Source of the DNA: Actinomycetota bacterium
GTDB taxonomy: Bacteria > Actinomycetota > Actinomycetes > Nanopelagicales > Nanopelagicaceae
Reading direction: 5' to 3'
DNA: 6,336 nt
Assembly (NCBI GenBank): GCA_009705075.1
Contig: WLCY01000036.1
Location: 1-6,336, forward strand
The notes under the pieces were generated by a model that saw only the letters and a list, made by a program, of their open reading frames with translations, was not told where the DNA came from and searched no databases. The translations under genes were made by a program, and so were the position numbers. The stretch's first letter is position 1, and each line of letters opens with the position of its first letter. Shown in pieces: positions 1 through 4,783 of this stretch.

Positions 1-7
1 CAGTAAC

Positions 8-43
8 TTAATCAAGCAGCCTCGAAGATATAGGGTCTGTCCG
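8..43 (+). promoter_or_regulatory. Predicted dcd promoter, leaderless type
   Basis: A TAGGGT hexamer at 31-36 matches the actinobacterial -10 pattern TANNNT. Exactly 6 nt separate it from the GTG start at 43, so transcription would begin at or beside the start codon. The -35 region 17 bp upstream (8-13, TTAATC) is weak. No Shine-Dalgarno sequence precedes the GTG. This is inference from spacing. Confidence 0.5.
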
Positions 44-621
44 TGCTACTAAGTGACCGCGATATTAAGGCCGAAATCAGCGCTGGCCGCGTAAAGGTAG
101 AACCTTTCGAGGGCGCAATGATCCAACCATCTAGCGTCGATGTTCGGCTGGACCGATTCTTTCGGGTCTTTGAGAACCATAAGTATTCGGTCATCGATCC
201 CTCTATTGAACAATCTGAGCTAACTCGGGAAGTTGAAGTAACTGGGGACGAAGAGTTTATTCTCCACCCAGGCGAATTTGTTCTGGCGAGCACTTACGAA
301 GTTATCACTCTCCCAGATGACATAGCAGGTCGCCTTGAAGGTAAATCTTCGCTCGGTCGACTCGGACTACTGACTCATTCGACCGCTGGTTTTATCGATC
401 CTGGATTTTCAGGGCATATAACTCTTGAACTTTCTAATGTGGCAAACCTTCCAGTAAAACTCTTTCCTGGGATGAAAATTGGCCAGCTCTGCTTAATAAA
501 ACTCTCTTCACCAGCCGAGAATCCATATGGTTCTGCAGTTTATGGTTCAAGATATCAAGGTCAGCGTGGTCCGACAGCAAGCAAATCTTGGCTGAATTTT
601 CACCAATCCAAAATTAAGTAA
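43..621 (+). CDS. dcd: dCTP deaminase, probably bifunctional dCTP deaminase/dUTPase
   Basis: This 192-residue cytosolic enzyme makes deoxyuridine nucleotides from dCTP for thymidylate synthesis. The GTG start gives MLLSDRDI, the usual N-terminus of the family, and the length is close to the roughly 190 residues of the mycobacterial enzyme. Visible motifs include the QPSSVDVRL strand (28-36), the phosphate-binding [10 protein letters not shown] segment (99-108; Ser102 and Arg106) and [21 protein letters not shown] (112-132) with catalytic Glu129 and Ala115. The Gln148 region (KIGQL) and the C-terminal YQGQRGPT lid follow. The sequence closely resembles the M. tuberculosis protein as I remember it, which both deaminates dCTP and hydrolyses dUTP directly to dUMP. 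Bifunctionality is therefore inferred from family resemblance; a monofunctional deaminase remains possible. It stands alone, ending 52 nt before lemA, and appears to have its own promoter. Confidence 0.96.
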   Translation: MLLSDRDIKAEISAGRVKVEPFEGAMIQPSSVDVRLDRFFRVFENHKYSVIDPSIEQSELTREVEVTGDEEFILHPGEFVLASTYEVITLPDDIAGRLEGKSSLGRLGLLTHSTAGFIDPGFSGHITLELSNVANLPVKLFPGMKIGQLCLIKLSSPAENPYGSAVYGSRYQGQRGPTASKSWLNFHQSKIK

Positions 622-640
622 TTTCTAAGCATTTGGCAGG

Positions 641-673
641 AATTAACTTGGCGATATCGCGGTTTAATTGGGT
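641..673 (+). promoter_or_regulatory. Predicted lemA-htpX promoter with an embedded palindrome
   Basis: TTTAAT at 663-668 matches TATAAT at 5 of 6 positions and ends 5 nt before the ATG at 674, which suggests a leaderless transcript. No convincing -35 lies at 17-18 bp. Just upstream, 651-660 is a perfect 10-bp palindrome (GCGATATCGC). It is flanked by AATTAA at 641-646 and its near mirror TTTAATT at 663-669, forming a larger imperfect dyad. The position between -35 and -10 suits a repressor operator, but no regulator can be named. Confidence 0.4.
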
Positions 674-1225
674 ATGAAAACACTAGTAATTCTTGGCCTA
701 ATAGCTCTCGTCGTAATCTTTTTCGTTACGCAATATAACCGTTTGATTCGCCTAAAGATAACTGTTGAAGAAGCGTGGGCACAGATCGAGGTTCAATTAA
801 AGCGTCGCGCAGATTTGATTCCTAATTTAGTTGAAACAGTTAAAGGGTATGCAAAGCACGAGCAATCAACATTTGATGCTGTCGTCGCTGCCCGAGCGAA
901 AGCAACAACCGCTAGTTCTGTCGCTGATACTGCTGCGGCCGATGGCGCTCTTACTCAAGCCCTGCGTGGGTTATTAGCAGTTGCAGAGGCCTATCCAGAC
1001 TTAAAAGCATCAGCAAATTTTGCGGCGCTCCAAGATGAATTAGCAACAACTGAGAATAAAGTTGCATTCTCTCGTCAGTTTTACAATGACACCGTTCGTT
1101 CTTTGAATACCGCTATAAAAACCATCCCAACTAGTTTCTTCGCAGGTCTTGCAAAAGTTTCTGAGCGAGAATTTTATGAGGTTGAAGATCCACAAGATCG
1201 CAACGCCCCGAACGTCAAATTCTAA
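674..1225 (+). CDS. lemA: LemA family membrane protein
   Basis: This 183-residue protein has one N-terminal membrane segment (about residues 3-19), a short basic stretch (YNRLIRLK) and then the LemA signature. That signature is EEAWAQIEVQLKRRADLIPN followed by LVETVKGYAKHE, at about 32-63. The rest is helical and rich in Ala and Gln. It ends in the typical REFYEVEDPQ....PNVKF tail, so the gene is complete. A TTG codon at 668 in the same frame would add two residues. I prefer the ATG at 674 because a -10-like hexamer ends 5 nt before it; a stop codon at 665-667 rules out any earlier start. Molecular function is not firmly established for the family. The extracytoplasmic coiled helices probably serve as an adaptor or scaffold. 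htpX begins 3 nt after its stop, a pairing seen in many bacteria, so the two are almost certainly one operon. Confidence 0.93.
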   Translation: MKTLVILGLIALVVIFFVTQYNRLIRLKITVEEAWAQIEVQLKRRADLIPNLVETVKGYAKHEQSTFDAVVAARAKATTASSVADTAAADGALTQALRGLLAVAEAYPDLKASANFAALQDELATTENKVAFSRQFYNDTVRSLNTAIKTIPTSFFAGLAKVSEREFYEVEDPQDRNAPNVKF

Positions 1226-1228
1226 GTA

Positions 1229-2119
1229 ATGAATTTTAGAGAATTACAAGCCGCAAATCGGCGGAAAACAATTGGGTTATTGCTTGGCATGGCAATACTC
1301 ATGTGGGTTGTCGTCTCCGCGTCACTAACTTATTTTGGTGGTTCTACCGCCGGAATTGTTCCAATTGCAGTTGGCATCTCCCTGGTCTCTGTTTGGGGCG
1401 CTTACTACGGTTCCGACAAATTAGTTTTAACAATGACCGGTGCAAAACAACTTCAAGAATCAGATAATCCAAAACTTTTCGGTTTGGTACAAGAAGTTAG
1501 TATTGCGTCAGGATTACCAATGCCTAAAGTAGCGATGGTTGAAGATGATGCACCTAATGCGTTTGCCACAGGGCGCGATCCAGAGCATGCACTTATTGCA
1601 TTTACCACCGGGATTTTAAATGTTATGGATCGCGATGAACTTCAGGGAGTAATCGCACATGAAATGTCACACGTTGCAAATCGAGATACTTTAGTAAGTG
1701 CGGTTGCGGCAACGACCGCCGGTGCTATTGCAATTGTCTCTGACTTGTTAACTCGAATGATGTTCTTTGGTGGTAGCCGAGACCGAAACAACAACAGCAA
1801 TCCGCTTGCTTTAATCTTCTCCCTGGTTGTTCTGATTTTGGCACCTCTTGCCGCCCTCTTACTAAAATCGGCAATATCAAGAAAGCGCGAAGCGCTAGCT
1901 GATGCAACCGCAGTTAGCTTTACGCGCAACCCAGCTGGGCTTAGAAAAGCGCTAGAAGTTCTTGCTACTGACTCAACTGTTGTTAGGCAGCGGTCAAATG
2001 CAGTTGCCCATATCTGGATTGAATCCCCGCTAGATGGCAGGGGAGCATCGAAACTTTTTGCTACGCATCCACCAATTGAAGAGCGGATCGCAACGCTACG
2101 AGCAATGGAATCTCTATAA
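1229..2119 (+). CDS. htpX: Membrane zinc metalloprotease HtpX (peptidase family M48)
   Basis: This 296-residue integral membrane endopeptidase belongs to the family that degrades misfolded membrane proteins and works alongside FtsH in bacteria studied. The zinc site is clear: HEMSH at 144-148 gives His144, His148 and catalytic Glu145, and Glu221 in SRKREALADA is the third ligand. The conserved PNAFATG (109-115) precedes the active site, and LFATHPPIEERI (276-287) forms the C-terminal M48 signature. Hydrophobic segments lie at about 16-35, 41-58, 155-178 and 193-214, which matches E. coli HtpX. The gene starts 3 nt after the lemA stop and has no Shine-Dalgarno sequence, so translation is probably coupled to lemA. 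Its TAA stop directly abuts the stop of the convergent histidine kinase gene. All key residues are present and there is no sign of damage. Confidence 0.95.
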   Translation: MNFRELQAANRRKTIGLLLGMAILMWVVVSASLTYFGGSTAGIVPIAVGISLVSVWGAYYGSDKLVLTMTGAKQLQESDNPKLFGLVQEVSIASGLPMPKVAMVEDDAPNAFATGRDPEHALIAFTTGILNVMDRDELQGVIAHEMSHVANRDTLVSAVAATTAGAIAIVSDLLTRMMFFGGSRDRNNNSNPLALIFSLVVLILAPLAALLLKSAISRKREALADATAVSFTRNPAGLRKALEVLATDSTVVRQRSNAVAHIWIESPLDGRGASKLFATHPPIEERIATLRAMESL

Positions 2120-3574
2120 CTCTTCTTGCGGGAATGTAATTATAAAAGTTGCGCCATTTCCTAACTCTGATTTAACTTCAACACGTCCATGATGCGCTTT
2201 CATAACAGCATCAACAATTGCTAGGCCAAGGCCACTTCCCTCACCACTCACGCGAACACGAGATGGATCGGCGCGGAAAAATCTCTCAAATATCCGCTCT
2301 TGATCAGATTCACTAAGTCCCGGACCATTGTCACTAACGCTAATTTTCGTAGCAAGATCATCCTGTGTTATTTCAACCTTAATCTTTGTTCCTACTGGTG
2401 TGTGAGTTCTTGCATTTGCAAGCAGGTTGGCAACTGCCTGATGAATTCGCATTGAATCACCAAGAACAAAAATCTCCTCACCACTGCTTGAAACAGTTAT
2501 CTCATAACCAGGTCCAGCCGCTCGAGCCGAGGCCACCGCCTCGTTCACAAGATGATTTACATCAACTGGCTCAAAAATTAATTCTCTTGATTGGTCTAAT
2601 CGTGCAAGGAGTAAAAGATCTTCAACAAGGGAGCTCATACGGATTGATTCCTTTTCAATCCTAGAAATTAATTCTTTGGTTTTCTCCTCACCAACAACTG
2701 CGCCCTGACGGTGCAGTTCGGCAAAGCCGCGAATTGCAGTTAACGGTGTTCGAAGTTCATGACTTGCATCAGCAACAAAGCGTCGTAATTTGCTCTCCGA
2801 TTCAGCGCGAATAGCGAATGACTCTTCAATGCGCGAGAGCATTGTGTTTAACGAACCAGTTAGTCGTCCGACCTCAGTTTTAGGATTTACAGAAGGCAAA
2901 CGTGCAGAATAATCACCTTCGGCAATTGAAGCAGCAGTCTCCTCAATCTTATTCAAGGGTTTAAGAGATAACTTAATTAGCCCTCTAGAAACAAAACCAA
3001 TTGCAAGAAGAACAAACAAGCCAATTAAAAGAAAGATTCCAGCGAGTCCAGAAACTGTATTCTCAACGCTATCTAGCGCAACAGAAATTACAACAGTACC
3101 CGCACCTGATGGAAGTAATCGGGCAATCGCACGGATATCTGATTGCTCTTTTACGCCAGGAATTGTGAATGGCTCACCTTTATATGAAACTACCCGGGCA
3201 GGAGTTAGCTTGTGGAATTCTTTAATATCAATTGAATTTGTGAACTGCCCGCCAATTTGTCCAATGACATCTCCCTTCAAATCTAAGAGAGTGACAGCTG
3301 TTGTTGTTGGGACTCCGCCCAGGGGTTTAAGTGGACGAAAATTGTTTTTATCTTCGCTCTCAGCAGAAACTTCAGACTCGATACCTGCGCGATCGAGGCG
3401 AAGCATCGAAGTTTGCACTACATCCTTTAACTGACTATCTGCCTGACTAATCAAGAATGATCTAAGCGAATTGGTGGCTGCAAAATCGGATGCTGCGATT
3501 GCAATAGTTGCGAGCGCCAAGGTCGCCAAAATCAAACGATTACGAAGCGACCAGTTGGCAATCCCGTATTTCAT
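2114..3574 (-). CDS. Sensor histidine kinase of a PhoP/PhoR-like two-component system
   Basis: This 486-residue membrane kinase phosphorylates the response regulator encoded just upstream. It has a first membrane helix at about 13-33, an extracytoplasmic sensor region of about 140 residues (34-173) and a second helix at about 176-197. A HAMP linker (about 198-252, with LKPLNKIEETAASIAEGDYSAR) follows. The HisKA domain carries SHELRTPL (271-278), with phospho-acceptor His272. The ATPase domain shows the N box (NLLANA, 383-388), G1 (DNGPGL, 415-420), F box (ERFFRAD) and G2 (GEGSGLGLAI, 444-453), so it should be active. The sensor region has no motif that identifies the signal. Domain order and length resemble mycobacterial PhoR (485 residues as I recall) and TrcS; orthology is inferred. 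It starts 21 nt after the regulator gene, with no clear Shine-Dalgarno sequence. Its 3' end overlaps convergent htpX by 6 bp. Confidence 0.93.
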   Translation of the reverse strand: MKYGIANWSLRNRLILATLALATIAIAASDFAATNSLRSFLISQADSQLKDVVQTSMLRLDRAGIESEVSAESEDKNNFRPLKPLGGVPTTTAVTLLDLKGDVIGQIGGQFTNSIDIKEFHKLTPARVVSYKGEPFTIPGVKEQSDIRAIARLLPSGAGTVVISVALDSVENTVSGLAGIFLLIGLFVLLAIGFVSRGLIKLSLKPLNKIEETAASIAEGDYSARLPSVNPKTEVGRLTGSLNTMLSRIEESFAIRAESESKLRRFVADASHELRTPLTAIRGFAELHRQGAVVGEEKTKELISRIEKESIRMSSLVEDLLLLARLDQSRELIFEPVDVNHLVNEAVASARAAGPGYEITVSSSGEEIFVLGDSMRIHQAVANLLANARTHTPVGTKIKVEITQDDLATKISVSDNGPGLSESDQERIFERFFRADPSRVRVSGEGSGLGLAIVDAVMKAHHGRVEVKSELGNGATFIITFPQEEL

Positions 3575-3595
3575 CTAGGAAGTTTACTTCGCTTA

Positions 3596-4339
3596 TTACT
3601 TACGTGCTGGTAAGCGCAACCTATATCCCACACCACGAACGGTATGAATCAGAGCTGGATCATAAACATCAATCTTCTTGCGCAGGTACGAAATGTAGGT
3701 CTCGACAATTCCAGCATCGCCACGGAAGTCGTACTGCCAAACATGGTCGAGAATTTGTGACTTGCTTACTACGCGGTCAGCGTTGATCATTAAATAGCGG
3801 AGCAACAAGAACTCAGTAGGCGAGAGTTCAATTAAATTTCCAGCGCGACGAACTTCATGTGTTGCTTCATCAAGTTCAAGGTCAGCAAAGCGAACTTTCT
3901 CTTCATCGCTATCAACCTGGGTAACACCTATGCGACGGAGAAGAGCGCGAAGGCGGGCAACAAGTTCTTCAAGGCTAAAAGGCTTTGTAACATAATCATC
4001 GCCACCGATTGTTAGCCCATTGATTTTATCTTCAACAGTATCTTTCGCAGTTAGGAATAAGACTCCGACGCTATGACCATCTTGGCGAAGTTGGCGACAA
4101 ACTTCGAAGCCGTTTTGATCCGGCAACATGACATCAAGGATTAGAGCATGTGGTTTGAATTCTTCGGCAATCGTAAGAGCTTCAGATCCGGTTGCTGCGG
4201 TACGAACATCAAAGCCAACGAAACGTAGGCTGGTAGCGATTAACTCGCTGATGCTGTTTTCATCATCAACCACCAAGATTCGCTGTGTGGTTGCTTCAGT
4301 GGATGTGGGCATTACTGGCTTCTCTTTCAGGATTGTCAT
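3596..4339 (-). CDS. OmpR/PhoB-family response regulator, PhoP-like
   Basis: This 247-residue DNA-binding regulator is probably phosphorylated by the adjacent histidine kinase. The receiver domain (about 20-137) has the acidic pair Asp25-Asp26, phospho-acceptor Asp69 in LILDVMLPD, the switch Thr97 and Lys119 in YVTKPFSLEE. A winged helix (about 148-243) follows, with LSPTEFLLLRYLM, the recognition-helix region VVETYISYLRKKID-like (residues 211-224) and the closing GVGYRLR. The sequence is strikingly like M. tuberculosis PhoP as I remember it, which also has 247 residues. TrcR or MprA-type regulators are the alternatives. The first ATG gives a 20-residue extension rich in Thr and Ser. An internal ATG at 4310-4312 would remove nine residues and is preceded by purine-rich GAGAAG, so it is a possible true start. 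The histidine kinase follows after 21 nt, making a two-gene operon. Confidence 0.94.
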   Translation of the reverse strand: MTILKEKPVMPTSTEATTQRILVVDDENSISELIATSLRFVGFDVRTAATGSEALTIAEEFKPHALILDVMLPDQNGFEVCRQLRQDGHSVGVLFLTAKDTVEDKINGLTIGGDDYVTKPFSLEELVARLRALLRRIGVTQVDSDEEKVRFADLELDEATHEVRRAGNLIELSPTEFLLLRYLMINADRVVSKSQILDHVWQYDFRGDAGIVETYISYLRKKIDVYDPALIHTVRGVGYRLRLPARK

Positions 4340-4412
4340 AGGAAGCAGAGTTCACTAACAAACTGGGGGTTTCCTGAGAATGAGCATAATCTACGCCAAG
4401 AGTTATCCACAA
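4340..4412 (-). promoter_or_regulatory. Predicted promoter and 5' leader of the response-regulator gene
   Basis: On the - strand, TATGCT (4388-4383) fits TANNNT. It lies 18 bp downstream of TTGTGG (4412-4407), a weak -35 element. Initiation would fall near 4376 and leave a leader of roughly 37 nt without a clear Shine-Dalgarno sequence. The -35 hexamer overlaps the perfect DnaA box at 4403-4411, so a protein bound there should affect transcription. The elements are moderate matches only. Confidence 0.35.
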
Positions 4413-4434
4413 CCTTTATCCACGATGTGGAGAA
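4403..4434. promoter_or_regulatory. Cluster of three DnaA-box-like sites
   Basis: The first site is TTATCCACA at 4403-4411 on the + strand, a perfect match to the DnaA box consensus. TTATCCACG at 4416-4424 (+ strand) matches at 8 of 9 positions, and the two begin 13 bp apart. On the - strand, 4434-4426 reads TTCTCCACA, also 8 of 9. Three such sites in 32 bp of intergenic DNA is unlikely by chance. They could form part of an origin region, a DnaA-titrating site or a DnaA-controlled promoter. On the - strand the first two are also direct GTGGATAA repeats, so autoregulation by the neighbouring response regulator is an alternative reading. Confidence 0.6.
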
Positions 4435-4450
4435 TTACAGCCGTGTAATT
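4433..4450. repeat. Perfect 7-bp inverted repeat (AATTACA-4-TGTAATT)
   Basis: AATTACA at 4433-4439 and TGTAATT at 4444-4450 are exact reverse complements separated by GCCG. The repeat lies just downstream of crgA and shares two bases with the third DnaA-like site. The stem is AT-rich and no T-run follows on either strand, so it does not look like an intrinsic terminator. A protein-binding dyad is more plausible. Confidence 0.45.
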
Positions 4451-4471
4451 AGATAGGTAAATAAAGAGAAG

Positions 4472-4729
4472 TTAGCGCCAACGGGTGGCGAGCGTGAAAC
4501 CAACTCCGATGAATCCAAAGCCAACGACCATATTCCACGCCCCAAAGTCAGGGATTGGGTATGCAGTTGCGCTTACATAAAAAATTACGATCCAGATTAG
4601 GCCGAGAATAAAGGCCGAAACCATTGCTGGAGCCAACCACTTTGGGCTCTCCTCCGGAACTGGTGCCGCGTGGGCAACAACCTCAGGGATATAGGCCTTC
4701 TCTTTCTTGCGTATCGGTGACTTAGGCAT
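4472..4729 (-). CDS. crgA: Cell division protein CrgA
   Basis: This 85-residue inner-membrane protein belongs to the actinobacterial divisome. In mycobacteria CrgA interacts with FtsZ, FtsQ, FtsI and penicillin-binding proteins and helps recruit them to the septum; in Streptomyces it restrains FtsZ assembly. The start MPKSPIRKKEK matches the family's basic cytoplasmic N-terminus. Two membrane helices lie at about 33-53 and 66-81, the second containing GFGFIGVGFTL, and the protein ends in TRWR, like the family's characteristic RW end. The connecting loop (about 54-65, including the AWN motif) is shorter than I recall for M. tuberculosis CrgA. It lies 54 nt downstream of pknB on the same strand. 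In M. tuberculosis other genes including trpG lie between these two, so the locus is more compact here. Confidence 0.92.
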   Translation of the reverse strand: MPKSPIRKKEKAYIPEVVAHAAPVPEESPKWLAPAMVSAFILGLIWIVIFYVSATAYPIPDFGAWNMVVGFGFIGVGFTLATRWR

Positions 4730-4741
4730 GGGCAGAGATTA
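4729..4741 (-). promoter_or_regulatory. Possible -10 element for leaderless crgA mRNA
   Basis: On the - strand TAATCT (4741-4736) fits TANNNT and is separated by exactly 6 nt from the crgA ATG, the same geometry as at dcd. The overlapping TGTAAT (4743-4738) matches TATAAT at 5 of 6 positions. No good -35 is visible, and crgA may also be read from pknB transcripts. Confidence 0.35.
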
Positions 4742-4754
4742 CACCACAAAGAGA

Positions 4755-4769
4755 TGGGGATTGGCCCCA
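4755..4769 (-). other. Small GC-rich hairpin between pknB and crgA
   Basis: TGGGG (4755-4759) and CCCCA (4765-4769) form a 5-bp stem with a 5-nt loop. On the transcribed - strand it is followed by TCTCTTTG, only a partial U-tract. It could act as a weak terminator or mRNA-stabilising structure between the genes. An overlapping alternative dyad, ATTGG-2-CCAAT, is also present at 4760-4771. Too weak to call a terminator. Confidence 0.3.
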
Positions 4770-4783
4770 ATAATGGCTGACAC

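Noticed and set aside
1..42. Possible 3' end of a tRNA upstream of dcd.
   Set aside because: There is no CCA-compatible acceptor end and no T-arm GTTCGA-like motif. The sequence is better explained as a promoter.
12..293. Open frame of 93 codons on the - strand opposite dcd.
   Set aside because: It is Ser/Thr/Arg-rich shadow translation of a strongly conserved enzyme gene, with no family resemblance.
611..624. AT-only inverted repeat AAATTA-2-TAATTT around the dcd stop codon, considered as a terminator.
   Set aside because: It has no GC pairs, a 2-nt centre and no T-run beyond it, so it would be too unstable to terminate transcription.
1642..1929. Overlapping - strand open frames opposite htpX.
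   Set aside because: They mirror the htpX active-site region, which has every expected zinc-ligand residue. No independent coding evidence was seen.
3508..3786. Open frame of 92 codons on the + strand, spanning the regulator-sensor junction.
   Set aside because: It is antisense to two well-supported genes, and its translation is low-complexity and basic with no recognisable domain.
4755..4769. Intrinsic terminator after pknB.
   Set aside because: The stem is only 5 bp and the following tract (TCTCTTTG) is broken by C and G, so it is recorded only as a hairpin.
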